Origin: Noviherbaspirillum sedimenti
GTDB lineage: Bacteria > Pseudomonadota > Gammaproteobacteria > Burkholderiales > Burkholderiaceae_D
Assembly: GCF_003590835.1 (NCBI RefSeq)
Contig: NZ_QYUQ01000002.1
Coordinates: 3,472,001-3,536,000 of the forward strand
Direction of reading: 5' to 3'
DNA: 64,000 nucleotides
The position numbers were made by a program, and so were the translations under genes. A model generated the notes under the pieces. It was given only the letters and a program-made list of their open reading frames with translations, was not told the DNA's origin and made no database searches. This document shows, piece by piece, positions 1-8,852 of the stretch (position 1 is the stretch's first letter; each line of letters opens with the position of its first letter).

Positions 1-815
1 GCGCGGGCCATTTCTTCACGCGACACCAGCGACTCATACAGCTTTTCGCCATGCCTTGTCCCGATGATCTTGATGTCGTTGGCGCGACGCAGTAGTTCCT
101 TCATTGCCGTCGCCAGGTCGCCTACTGTGGATGCAGGGGATTTCTGCACAAAGATATCGCCTGGGCGCGCATGCTCAAACGCGTACATGACCAGGTCGAC
201 GGATTCCTCAAGCGACATGAGGAACCTGGTCATGTTGGGGTCGGTAATGGTCAGTGGCTTTCCTTGCTGTAGCTGGCCCAGGAAAAGTGGAATGACTGAG
301 CCACGCGAGGCCATCACGTTGCCATAGCGTGTGGCTGACAAAACGGTTTTGCCGGGATCGCACAAGCGTGACTTGGCCACCATTAATTTTTCCATCAAGG
401 CTTTGGAAATCCCCATGGCATTGATGGGATAAACGGCTTTGTCAGTGCTCAGCACAACGCAGCGTTTGACCTCGTTGGCAATCGCGGCGCGCATGACGTT
501 TTCAGCACCGAGCACATTGGTGCGCACTGCTTCCATGGGATAAAACTCGCACGAAGGCACCTGTTTGAGCGCGGCCGCATGAAACACATAATCCACACCC
601 CGAAGCGCATCGTGAATGCTGTCATACTCGCGCACATCGCCGATATAAAACTTGAGCTTGTCGCTCCTGAGGGCGAGGCGCATGTCTTCCTGCTTTTTTT
701 CATCACGGCTGAAAACACGAATTTCCGCCAGATCTGAATGCAGGAAGCGGTTGAGTACCGCGTTGCCAAAGGACCCTGTTCCGCCGGTGATAAGAAGCAC
801 TTTGTCATTAAACAT
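1..815 (-). CDS. UDP-GlcNAc 4,6-dehydratase (5-inverting), FnlA/CapE/WbvB family, partial
   Basis: This enzyme dehydrates and inverts UDP-GlcNAc, the first step towards UDP-L-FucNAc or UDP-L-QuiNAc/L-RhaNAc. The gene starts at 815 and runs off the left edge, so only about 271 residues are seen. The N-terminus has a Rossmann motif TGGTGSFG (residues 10-17), then FSRDEKKQ and FYIGDVREY, typical of this family. The active-site region reads NAMGISK, with Met where most short-chain dehydrogenases have Tyr, a hallmark of the 5-inverting (CapE/FnlA) branch. The last visible stretch (TRHGEKLYESLVSREEMAR) also fits. It is downstream of the RmlD-like reductase with 24 bp between, so it is one of the last genes of the operon. 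A UDP-sugar 2-epimerase (FnlC/WecB type) would be expected just beyond the edge. The family call is secure; which L-sugar is made is inferred. Confidence 0.88.
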   Translation of the reverse strand, partial: MFNDKVLLITGGTGSFGNAVLNRFLHSDLAEIRVFSRDEKKQEDMRLALRSDKLKFYIGDVREYDSIHDALRGVDYVFHAAALKQVPSCEFYPMEAVRTNVLGAENVMRAAIANEVKRCVVLSTDKAVYPINAMGISKALMEKLMVAKSRLCDPGKTVLSATRYGNVMASRGSVIPLFLGQLQQGKPLTITDPNMTRFLMSLEESVDLVMYAFEHARPGDIFVQKSPASTVGDLATAMKELLRRANDIKIIGTRHGEKLYESLVSREEMAR

Positions 816-839
816 TTTTGTAGATCCCGTATCGATTTA

Positions 840-1694
840 TTAACCAAATTCCCGCATCCGGCGCACCAGTTCCGGCCAGCCGGGCGGCTGGTAGCCCGTG
901 ACCTCACGAAAGCGGCTGGAGTCCAGCGAGCGGTCTATCGTCAGCTTGTCATCAGGCGTAATCGTGATCGTCTTGCCGTAGGCCTGAGCTACCAGTTCAA
1001 GCAAGTCAAATTTATTGATGGGCTCAGCGGAGACATGATAAAGCCCGCGTAGCGCTGGGTTTGGCACGACGAAATCGCGCATGACACGCGCTAGCTCGAC
1101 TGTTGGCAATCCCGAAAAAATGGCGCGTGTGAACCCTTTGATGGGCCCCTGCTGCGCCAGGAACCAGCTCACCAGCCCATGTGCGCTGCTGAGTTCCTGG
1201 CCGATGATCGAGGTGCGCAATGTGATCGCATGGGGATAGTCGACCTCGCCCAGGTATTTGCTCCGTCCATAGAGGTCTTGCGCGTCCGACGCGTCCTGTT
1301 CACGGTACATGCCCTTTGTGCCGGCAAATACGCAGTCGGTGCTCATGTGAATCAGCCGGGCACCAGCCAGATCGCAAAGTCGGGCTAACCTGTGCGGCAG
1401 AAGCGCATTGATGGGGAGTGCGGCCAGAGGATCGTCGGCTTCGGCGAGCTGCTTTACCAGGCCGACGCAGTTAATGACCACGTCTGGCCGCACTTTTACG
1501 AAAAGAGCAGACAGCGAGTCCTGATTATCGACATCCACCCCGACAACAATTTTATCCGCCAGGGATTTTGAAAAAAACTGCCGCACGCCACCGCTGCGTG
1601 CCGCGCCAAAAACGTCATATTGATCATTTTCCGAAAAATAGCGGAAAACAACATTCCCCAACATTCCAGACACGCCTAAAATTAAAATCTTCAT
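840..1694 (-). CDS. RmlD-like NAD-dependent sugar reductase (WbvR/FnlB role)
   Basis: A 284-residue extended short-chain dehydrogenase of the RmlD (dTDP-4-dehydrorhamnose reductase) superfamily. It starts with a Rossmann fold (GVSGMLG, residues 7-13) and has the catalytic pair Y142/K146 in YGRSK. Beside a 5-inverting dehydratase it most likely reduces the 4-keto intermediate of the L-sugar pathway. Its length is that of the single-domain WbvR type used for UDP-L-QuiNAc; the CapF/FnlB type for L-FucNAc is longer and usually carries an extra cupin domain, absent here. That favours an L-RhaNAc/L-QuiNAc product, but this is inference from length. It lies 62 bp downstream of a WbuB-like transferase and is part of the leftward operon. 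Confidence 0.82.
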   Translation of the reverse strand: MKILILGVSGMLGNVVFRYFSENDQYDVFGAARSGGVRQFFSKSLADKIVVGVDVDNQDSLSALFVKVRPDVVINCVGLVKQLAEADDPLAALPINALLPHRLARLCDLAGARLIHMSTDCVFAGTKGMYREQDASDAQDLYGRSKYLGEVDYPHAITLRTSIIGQELSSAHGLVSWFLAQQGPIKGFTRAIFSGLPTVELARVMRDFVVPNPALRGLYHVSAEPINKFDLLELVAQAYGKTITITPDDKLTIDRSLDSSRFREVTGYQPPGWPELVRRMREFG

Positions 1695-1756
1695 ATAGTT
1701 ATCGTCAGCAGATATAGAAATTTCTGGTCAAGTACTGCTGCCCTCTGGGGGGCAAT

Positions 1757-2989
1757 TTACTTTTGGTCCTGACGCACCGTCAGGACATCCTCGAAATGCG
1801 AGATCAGTGTTCTGGTGAGCATGTTGCTGTCGTAATGCTTTTTGAAGTATTGCTGCCCATTCTGACCCATTCGCTCCCGCTCGAGATCCGACATACTTGA
1901 CAACTGCTTGATGGCTTTGGCTAGAGACGACGCGTCTTCTGCAGCGCAACTAATCCCGGCATTTGCCTCCATCACGATGCGCGCGCCTTCGCCATTCATA
2001 CAAGCCAAAAGTGGCCGCCCTGCCGCGAGATAGGTCTGAATTTTACTGGGAATCGTGTGATAAAAGATTGGTTCATCTTTTAAGGTCGCCAGCAGCGCGC
2101 TCGCGCGCCCCATTATTGCCGGCATCGATTCGCTGGGGTAGCGCCCTGTCATTACGACATTTTTCAGGTTTCGCGCCTGGATTTCTCCCTGGATCCAAAC
2201 GGTGCGACTGCCGTCGCCCACCAAATAAATCCTGATGTCAGGCGCATCCGCCAATAAAGCAGCCGCATCGATAATCGTTTCAATGGATTGGGCATGACCG
2301 AGATTCCCGGCAAAAACGACTGAAAATCCCGCCTCAAGCCCCTCGATTGGGCAGTTACTACACGCCGATGGGGTAGAAAAGACATCGTCCGCGGAATTGG
2401 GAAAATAACAGATCTTCCTGCGGTCGGCCAATGCCGCTACCGGATCAACAAATGCCTTTGATTGCACCAGGATCAAATCCGTGTGCCGATAAATCCAGCG
2501 TACAAGTACCCTGACGAGTGCCAAGAGGACGCGATTGCGAACAAAGCCAGTCGCTTCCAGACTCTCAGGCCATAAGTCCTGTACCGAAACGACCAGCTTT
2601 GCACGCTTGATCCACTTGAGCAGGATCGCCGGAATTGCCTGCAAAATGGGCGATGGGGCGTAGACAAAGATGACGTCGATTTTTTTGCGCCGGAGTGCAA
2701 ACGGCGCAAACAAGATGCCGCTCGCCACAAACGACAAATAATTCAAGATCAAAAATAGCGCAGAATTAGAGCCGCGTGGAACCAGGGGCAAGCGATGGAT
2801 CGTGACGCCATTGAAAATCCCCTTGATGAATTTCCAGGCGCGATAGCCATCAAATACCCGGCCCTGCGGGTAATTCGGTTGCCCGGTCAATACCTCAACC
2901 TGCACACCTTCCGCCGACAATGCGCTGACCAGATTATTAATGCGGAAATTCTCTGGCCAAAAATATTGTGAAACAACGAGCAATTTCAT
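1757..2989 (-). CDS. Glycosyltransferase family 4, WbuB-like
   Basis: A 410-residue GT-B glycosyltransferase resembling WbuB, which adds an L-FucNAc-type residue in several O-antigen clusters. The N-terminal domain starts MKLLVVSQYFWPENFRIN, with the QPNYPQGRVFDGY segment seen in this subfamily. The C-terminal donor domain has GNLGHAQSIETII and the GEGARIVMEANAGIS region. The two hydrophobic stretches near residues 80-120 suggest membrane attachment rather than a true transmembrane protein. Its start overlaps the stop of the preceding gene by 4 bp (ATGA), so translation is probably coupled. Its place beside the dehydratase and reductase suggests it transfers the sugar those enzymes make. Acceptor and linkage cannot be read from sequence. 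Confidence 0.85.
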   Translation of the reverse strand: MKLLVVSQYFWPENFRINNLVSALSAEGVQVEVLTGQPNYPQGRVFDGYRAWKFIKGIFNGVTIHRLPLVPRGSNSALFLILNYLSFVASGILFAPFALRRKKIDVIFVYAPSPILQAIPAILLKWIKRAKLVVSVQDLWPESLEATGFVRNRVLLALVRVLVRWIYRHTDLILVQSKAFVDPVAALADRRKICYFPNSADDVFSTPSACSNCPIEGLEAGFSVVFAGNLGHAQSIETIIDAAALLADAPDIRIYLVGDGSRTVWIQGEIQARNLKNVVMTGRYPSESMPAIMGRASALLATLKDEPIFYHTIPSKIQTYLAAGRPLLACMNGEGARIVMEANAGISCAAEDASSLAKAIKQLSSMSDLERERMGQNGQQYFKKHYDSNMLTRTLISHFEDVLTVRQDQK

Positions 2990-4131
2990 TTTTGCACCGG
3001 CATTGCCAAGATTATTTTATATAAATTCAAATACTTAACTACGATGGAAGTCCATTCATATCGTTGTGAAACAAACGTCTGAAGCGCAGGTCCTATACGA
3101 CTCAGCCTATCGGGTTCTGTAACCAGTTGAACCAGTCCATGGGCAATGCCGGTCGCATTCGCCGGCACTTCCAGAACTGGATCAATCGATCGGATTTCAT
3201 CAAATCCGCATTGGTCCGTCACCATCACCGGTATCCCGCAAATGCCAGCCTCCAGGGCAACGATCGACATGGCTTCCTGACGCGACGGGACGACCAGCAA
3301 ACTAGCCAGATGGTAAGCGGCGGCCTTATCGCTGCCACTCACAAAACCCAGGAAATGCACGCGCTCGGCGATCCCTGCCTGTCGTGCCGCCTGGTGCAGT
3401 TCGAATTGCATCCCCTCGTCAGGACCGGCGAAGACGAGATGATAATCGCCCATGTGCTCATGTGCCGAAGCGAAGGCTTGCAATAAAAGGTCGGGACCTT
3501 TTATCAAATTGAGGCGCCCCATGAATAAAATGACTGGGACATCGGGCAAATTATTCTTGTTGCGAAATTGAACAATATCGAAGCTGGAAAAGTCATCCTT
3601 GCATATGCCATTCGCAATGACGGCGACCTGCGATGCTGGAATGCCATAACTTTCAAATTGCGGAAATTCAGCGGGCGTTACTGCGATCCACGCCGAAGCA
3701 TTACGGATAATGGCATTGCCGATGACAAAGTTATAGAGACGCTTGAGCCGGCTCGATCGCCCGAATATCGGCAGTGCGCCTGCCGGGCAAACTACATAGG
3801 GCTTGCCTGCGCGACGAACGGCAATATACACAAGCGCGTTGAGCACGCCCCAGTGCCCCATCAAATGAATAATATCTGCATTATTTACCAGCCCCGTTAT
3901 TGTTTTCCAGCTTATCTTGGGCAGATAGAATCGTCTCCATAGTATTGGCAGTGCAAGTACCTTTGCGGGTTCCAGCGCGTGAATCCGGGCCTCATCGAGT
4001 CCTGTATCAATAGTCAGGACGGTGCATTCCGTTCCTTCACCCGCCAGGAAGCGGCTCATCTGAAACGTGCGCTCTGCGGTACCGCCGCCAGTTTTGAAAT
4101 CAAGCGAGGAGTTGACGTTAAGTACACGCAT
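2986..4131 (-). CDS. Glycosyltransferase family 4
   Basis: A GT-B retaining glycosyltransferase of about 381 residues. I place the start at 4131 (MRVLNVNSSLDFKTGG), because this overlaps the upstream stop as TGATG and puts the glycine-rich N-terminal loop in the usual place; an ATG at 4179 would add 16 unlikely residues. The C-terminal donor-binding domain shows LFMGRLNLIKGPDLLLQAF and the E-x7-E region in VPSRQEAMSIVALEAG. No signal peptide or membrane segment is apparent, so it should act at the cytoplasmic face on the undecaprenyl-linked glycan. The donor sugar is unknown. It overlaps the WbuB-like gene by 4 bp at its 3' end. Confidence 0.85.
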   Translation of the reverse strand: MRVLNVNSSLDFKTGGGTAERTFQMSRFLAGEGTECTVLTIDTGLDEARIHALEPAKVLALPILWRRFYLPKISWKTITGLVNNADIIHLMGHWGVLNALVYIAVRRAGKPYVVCPAGALPIFGRSSRLKRLYNFVIGNAIIRNASAWIAVTPAEFPQFESYGIPASQVAVIANGICKDDFSSFDIVQFRNKNNLPDVPVILFMGRLNLIKGPDLLLQAFASAHEHMGDYHLVFAGPDEGMQFELHQAARQAGIAERVHFLGFVSGSDKAAAYHLASLLVVPSRQEAMSIVALEAGICGIPVMVTDQCGFDEIRSIDPVLEVPANATGIAHGLVQLVTEPDRLSRIGPALQTFVSQRYEWTSIVVKYLNLYKIILAMPVQK

Positions 4132-5159
4132 CACGCAGCCGATCCCTTGTCTTCCACACGACAGGTGGAGCGGTACCACGTGGCATATTCTGTCAGTCCG
4201 TCTTCAAAAGTCACTGGGCTGGTAAACCCAAGGCTTTGCAGTTTGCTCTGCAAGTAATTACAGCGTGGATTGATGTTATTCCTTCCCAAACATTGCAGTA
4301 GCAGGCTTAACACCGATAATGGCAAATGGATGCGTGGCCAAAGCGTTTGCGCCCCGTTGAGCCTGGATGCCAAAAACTGTTCAATGTCTGCGAAATTATT
4401 CTTTTGATTGCCATCGTCAGAAACAATAAAAACATCCCCCCTGAGCGGCTGGCCTTGCTGAATCAAAAACCTGATTGCTGCAACAACATTGGCGATATGA
4501 ACCAGGTTCATTCGTCGTTTCCCAAAAAGACAGGCCTTGAGATAATTGCGCAATGCACTACCCTGCACCAGATCATTTGCCAGTTTTTTTAATGCATTAC
4601 TATCCGGTCCGAAAACGGCGGTTGGCCGCAGAATGGCCGTCTCAAAATATTCAGTGCTTGCCTGAATAATGGCATTTTCGATCTTGAGCTTGGTGGTGCC
4701 GTATTCGGTTACCGGGCAGCAAACAGTTGTTTCAGTAATTTCATTATCCGGCACGCGGCCGACAACCGCCGCAGTACTACAATGCAGCAAGCGTTTCACT
4801 TGCGCGGTTTTACACGCCGTCAGCAGGTTTTTTGTGACCGTCAGGTTTGCCGCTTCGCCTGCATCCCAAAGATAGGCGAGATTGACGACAATGCAGTCTC
4901 GTTCAAAGAAATCGATCAACGAAGCAAGGTCAAACAAATCGCCCTGGATGATTTCAATGTTGGCTGGCCATGACGTCGCCATCCGATCGTCATTCAAGCT
5001 TCTGGTTAAAACCTTGACCCGATAGTCTTTACACGCCCCAAGTTCTTGTACCAAATATTTTCCGATATATCCAGAGGCGCCCACTATGGCGATAGTGTTT
5101 ATCATTCGTCGCAATCCAGTCGTGTTTGGTAAAAATTCACATACATCCGATCTAGGCAT
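4131..5159 (-). CDS. NAD-dependent epimerase/dehydratase
   Basis: An extended short-chain dehydrogenase with a Rossmann motif (GASGYIG) and a YGTTK catalytic motif, so it probably epimerises, dehydrates or reduces a nucleotide sugar or lipid-linked sugar. The start is uncertain. ATG at 5159 overlaps the polymerase gene by 8 bp and gives 342 residues. ATG at 5105 (MINTIAIVGASGYIGKY) places the fold at the very N-terminus, as is usual, and may be the true start. Neither has a strong ribosome binding site. The 3' end is coupled to the following glycosyltransferase by TGATG. Such enzymes beside GT4 genes sometimes act late in O-antigen sugar synthesis; the substrate is not identifiable here. Confidence 0.8.
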   Translation of the reverse strand: MPRSDVCEFLPNTTGLRRMINTIAIVGASGYIGKYLVQELGACKDYRVKVLTRSLNDDRMATSWPANIEIIQGDLFDLASLIDFFERDCIVVNLAYLWDAGEAANLTVTKNLLTACKTAQVKRLLHCSTAAVVGRVPDNEITETTVCCPVTEYGTTKLKIENAIIQASTEYFETAILRPTAVFGPDSNALKKLANDLVQGSALRNYLKACLFGKRRMNLVHIANVVAAIRFLIQQGQPLRGDVFIVSDDGNQKNNFADIEQFLASRLNGAQTLWPRIHLPLSVLSLLLQCLGRNNINPRCNYLQSKLQSLGFTSPVTFEDGLTEYATWYRSTCRVEDKGSAA

Positions 5160-6414
5160 GTTTAATTGGCGATTCCGGTATGCATTCTGGGATGAATTTC
5201 ATCGCAGTTAATCTGCAGCACATCAAAATAAATATTCCTTGCAAGAAACCGATGTAGGCCGCGAACCAGCCATTCATCAAAAATCCCAGCCAGGCGAACC
5301 AAACCACACTCATCAATAAATTCCCGCCGCCGATCTTCTTGGCGAGCCATATGCCTGCCCAGCAAAGCACAAGCAAGTAAAAAATATAAATAGAAATTAA
5401 ATGCGGTGCAATCCAGAACCACCCCGCCAATCCCACATGGGTATTGGTGATCGTATCAACGGGCAGTTGTTCCGGAATCAAGTACGTTAGTAACATGATG
5501 TGGATATCAGATACGCCAGTCATTCCTAATATCTGTCCTATCGTATATTGCGGCACGCCTTCTTCAAAAAAATATAAAAACTCTCTGTTCTTCAAGCCGT
5601 CCGAGAGGATGGAAGACTGATCAATGATCGCAATAACATTCGCCAGATGCTGCAGTCGCATGACGATTGGCTGGATGGCTTCCCTAAAGGAATCAAACCA
5701 GTTGGCGGTGTTGGTGAACATTAAAATCTGTTCAAGAATTTCATTTCCATTAAAAACACCACCTGTTGCTACTGTGCGAATGGTCCATTTTATTTGAACA
5801 AGCAGCGGCAGAAGTAAGCTAAAGGCGACGAGAAATAATAGGACTTTTTTCCAGTCCAGGCGCTTTTCGCTGACCCTGTAGGCGCCTTCCATAAAAAAAA
5901 CAATCATCCAGGTCCCCAGCCAGCCGCGCATCACATTGGATATGAGATAGAGAGCGAGATTGAATTTGAAGAATCTGGATTTTCTATAAATTCCGTAGTA
6001 GATCAAAAACAAGGTGTCAGGGACAAATAGTATCCAGATAAAACGGAGAGGTGAGTCCGTGGAAAACCGCGATCCTGCAACATTCGTTCCTTCAGCAATA
6101 TTAAACAGAAGGAATAATAGTTGAACGAGAATGACAAAAACACCGACGAATTTTTCATCATGCGGTAGGTGGATTTTTCCCCATGATGGAACCAAGGAAT
6201 TCACCTTGAATGAATTCATGGCGCCAAATAGCGGCCCCATCCAGATCAAATAGGAGGCTACAACCGCAATGCTGGCAACTACCAGGACGGAATGGTCCGG
6301 TAACGGATAGCCGATCAAATCCCCATCCAGTTGGCCACTTCTAAAAAAGACGATTGCCGCAATCAAATTTGCGGCAATGTAGACCGCCAGCCAGCAGGCG
6401 CGATAAAGTGTCAT
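5152..6414 (-). CDS. O-antigen/oligosaccharide repeat-unit polymerase-like membrane protein (Wzy candidate)
   Basis: A 420-residue, very hydrophobic protein with roughly ten or more predicted membrane segments and a few long polar loops (around residues 75-105 and 215-300). It is the only unassigned polytopic protein in a cluster that already has Wzx and Wzz, so it is the natural candidate for the periplasmic repeat-unit polymerase Wzy. Wzy proteins share little sequence, and I see no conserved motif that proves it. It abuts the GT2 gene upstream with no gap. The stretch is A+T-rich relative to the right half of the window, as is usual for wzy genes. Confidence 0.6.
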   Translation of the reverse strand: MTLYRACWLAVYIAANLIAAIVFFRSGQLDGDLIGYPLPDHSVLVVASIAVVASYLIWMGPLFGAMNSFKVNSLVPSWGKIHLPHDEKFVGVFVILVQLLFLLFNIAEGTNVAGSRFSTDSPLRFIWILFVPDTLFLIYYGIYRKSRFFKFNLALYLISNVMRGWLGTWMIVFFMEGAYRVSEKRLDWKKVLLFLVAFSLLLPLLVQIKWTIRTVATGGVFNGNEILEQILMFTNTANWFDSFREAIQPIVMRLQHLANVIAIIDQSSILSDGLKNREFLYFFEEGVPQYTIGQILGMTGVSDIHIMLLTYLIPEQLPVDTITNTHVGLAGWFWIAPHLISIYIFYLLVLCWAGIWLAKKIGGGNLLMSVVWFAWLGFLMNGWFAAYIGFLQGIFILMCCRLTAMKFIPECIPESPIKHA

Positions 6415-7329
6415 TTAAAACAGCCGTGGATTCATTTGCCGATATCGCACCAGCGCTTTGGCAAGTGTGGAAATGCCGGCAACTCTTTTTGATTTGATCG
6501 CCAGGCGAAGAAAATAGAACGTGGAACGACGGCGATTTTTTAAATCTACTAAAAGATGGAGCACTGCATTAATGAAAATAAAAGCACGAAACTCCGGAAG
6601 CGTCGTTAAATAATGTTCGAGATGAAATGCATATAATTTTCGCGTGTTGATCAAGCCTTTATCTTTTCGCGAAATGCCGGTGTTTTTGTTGTAACGATAC
6701 TTTCCCAGAATCGGCTCCAGGTATTTTCCATAGCCAGATTTTAGAAATTCAACATTGAAAGACCAGTCCAGTGCATCGCCTTCAATCACCCGGGTCTTTC
6801 TTGCTTTCGCCCGATACATTGTGGAGCTGTGATAACTGATGCTGCCAAACTCAAGCAAATCCGAAAGATACAATTTGCCGTCTTCATACATGCTCAGATC
6901 GGGCAAATTCGGCACGCAAAAACTGCCAGCATCATCAAAAACATACATGCGATGCCATACAACGGCACAGTCAGGATGTTTTTCGAGATAATCTGCCTGC
7001 ATCTGCAGTTTTCCCGGTAATGCCAGATCGTCGCCGTCAATATGCGCTACGAATTTACCGCGCGCCAGGTTGTGGGTGGCGACATAATTTTGTGTGCCGC
7101 CAACTTTATTTTCATAAAAGTTCGGTATGACCAGGCCTGGATATTGACGGGCAAATTCCAGAATGACATTCCTGGTCCCGTCACTCGAGCAGTCATCTCC
7201 GACAATCACCTCAAAATCAAAATCGGTAACTTGATCGACGATGCTTTGCAGGCATGCACGAATATACTTTTCCTGATTGTAGGAAATGACGCAAACGGAA
7301 ACCTTGGGGTTTTTATCAACTGAAGCCAT
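6415..7329 (-). CDS. Glycosyltransferase family 2
   Basis: A 304-residue GT-A inverting glycosyltransferase. The N-terminus has PKVSVCVISYNQEKYIRACL, followed by GDDCSSDGT and the metal-binding region AHIDGDDLALPGK, the DxD-type motif that binds the nucleotide sugar through a divalent cation. A HRMYVFDD stretch follows, and the C-terminal third is basic and probably membrane-associated. There are no membrane spans, so it acts in the cytoplasm on the lipid-linked glycan. It abuts the polymerase gene downstream and lies 2 bp from the wzx gene upstream, so it is cotranscribed. Donor and acceptor are unknown. Confidence 0.87.
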   Translation of the reverse strand: MASVDKNPKVSVCVISYNQEKYIRACLQSIVDQVTDFDFEVIVGDDCSSDGTRNVILEFARQYPGLVIPNFYENKVGGTQNYVATHNLARGKFVAHIDGDDLALPGKLQMQADYLEKHPDCAVVWHRMYVFDDAGSFCVPNLPDLSMYEDGKLYLSDLLEFGSISYHSSTMYRAKARKTRVIEGDALDWSFNVEFLKSGYGKYLEPILGKYRYNKNTGISRKDKGLINTRKLYAFHLEHYLTTLPEFRAFIFINAVLHLLVDLKNRRRSTFYFLRLAIKSKRVAGISTLAKALVRYRQMNPRLF

Positions 7330-7331
7330 AA

Positions 7332-8843
7332 TTATTGGTGCTTAAAATTCGAAAGCCATTTGATTCTGATTGTTTGCCTTACCCAGGAAGATGAGCCTGC
7401 AGAAATCGCCAGCAACAGCAGACTGAGTATTCCGATTTCCACAGCAACAGAAAGTCGTGTCTGTGGCCATTCCAGGAAGCGCTGGGCCATTACGGCGCCG
7501 GTCAGGACGGTCAGCACGATGGCCCCGAGATCACGCACCAGCCATTGGGTATGCAATCCCTTGACAAAGCGCCGATGCACGATTGGCAGGAAAAAAACGA
7601 ATGGAATCAGATTGGCGGCCACCCAGGCATAGCCCGCCCCTACCATCCCATAGGCATTGACCGCGAAAATTAATAGTGGAATGAATATCGCGACAAACAG
7701 TACATTCCCGATCAAATGCAATTTCAGATCGCCTTTGGCAAATTGTAGATAGTATGGAAACGCTGCTAGTGCGAGGATGCCGTTGCCCAATGCGTACAGC
7801 GACAGTACGGGAGCAGCTTTTCTGGCAAGTTCAATATTGCCGGTCCAAGCCCACAGTACCTGTTCTGCAAAAAAGGCCAGCACCAGTGCTGCGGGGACGG
7901 CAATCACGGCGACCAGTTGCGTGGCGTTCCGGTAGAGCTGAATCAATCCAACTTCATTGCCTTCCGCATTTAGTTTAGTCATGCGGGGAAGCAGCGCGCC
8001 GCTGATCGGCCCGCTGATGACCATAATTCCACTGGCTACCAATACAGCCAATGTAAAGTAAGCATAGTCGGACAACAGCAGTAACTTGGACAATATTAAC
8101 TTGTCCGTTTGCGTAATGAGTATCCAGACTGCGCTGGTAAAGGCGATGGTGAGCGAGAACTTCAGCACCTTGCGCAATGGCTGCCATTGCCAGGGCAGCT
8201 TTTGGCCTGGCGCTATCTTCGGCAGCAGGCGGTAGGTTTGCCCTGCGAGTCCGAGCAACTCGATTACCGCCACGACCAGTTGGTAGGTGAAGAATTCGGT
8301 TGGGGTTGCGCCGATATAAATCAGGAATGGGATGACAAGCGCAAATCTTGCCGTTGCGATGATGATGTTGAAGCCATTCAGCCAGACGATTTTCTCGAAA
8401 CCGGTGATGACGCCGCGATAGAGTCCGCACACCCAGCGTAGTGCGACGATCAGCGCAATCAGCATCACGGCATTTTTCACTTCATGCAGCGGTAACTGTT
8501 GCACTTTAAGCCAACTGCTCGCGATGTAGTCGGAGCCTGCCAGCATTGCTGCGGCGCCCAGTATCGCGATCCCGATGAAAATCCCTTCCAGTGCCCGCAA
8601 CAAGCGCCGCAGGCCCAAAGCGTCAACGGCACCGCCCTGAAAACGCGCTGTCTCGCGCGCCATGGTTGGCGTCAGTCCCATGTCCAGCAACTGGAACCAC
8701 GCCTGCAACATCGCATAGAATCCAACCAGCCCATATGCCTCCGCGCCCATGTATTGCACATACATAGGCACCAGCAAGATGCCGATCAACGTGACATAGA
8801 GTTGTCCGGCATAGTTCGCGAGGATGTTGCGCTTAATGGACAT
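7332..8843 (-). CDS. wzx: Polysaccharide flippase, Wzx/MATE-like family
   Basis: A 503-residue polytopic protein with about 12-14 hydrophobic segments and the N-terminal pattern of the polysaccharide biosynthesis/export family (MSIKRNILANYAGQLYVTLIGILLVPMYVQYMG). This family moves the undecaprenyl-pyrophosphate-linked repeat unit across the inner membrane for polymerisation by Wzy. With the Wzz-like protein at the head of the operon and the Wzy candidate downstream, it defines a Wzx/Wzy-dependent pathway. It lies 9 bp downstream of the methyltransferase gene. The family call is secure; the symbol is by role. Confidence 0.85.
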   Translation of the reverse strand: MSIKRNILANYAGQLYVTLIGILLVPMYVQYMGAEAYGLVGFYAMLQAWFQLLDMGLTPTMARETARFQGGAVDALGLRRLLRALEGIFIGIAILGAAAMLAGSDYIASSWLKVQQLPLHEVKNAVMLIALIVALRWVCGLYRGVITGFEKIVWLNGFNIIIATARFALVIPFLIYIGATPTEFFTYQLVVAVIELLGLAGQTYRLLPKIAPGQKLPWQWQPLRKVLKFSLTIAFTSAVWILITQTDKLILSKLLLLSDYAYFTLAVLVASGIMVISGPISGALLPRMTKLNAEGNEVGLIQLYRNATQLVAVIAVPAALVLAFFAEQVLWAWTGNIELARKAAPVLSLYALGNGILALAAFPYYLQFAKGDLKLHLIGNVLFVAIFIPLLIFAVNAYGMVGAGYAWVAANLIPFVFFLPIVHRRFVKGLHTQWLVRDLGAIVLTVLTGAVMAQRFLEWPQTRLSVAVEIGILSLLLLAISAGSSSWVRQTIRIKWLSNFKHQ

Positions 8844-8852
8844 CGGGGCTGA

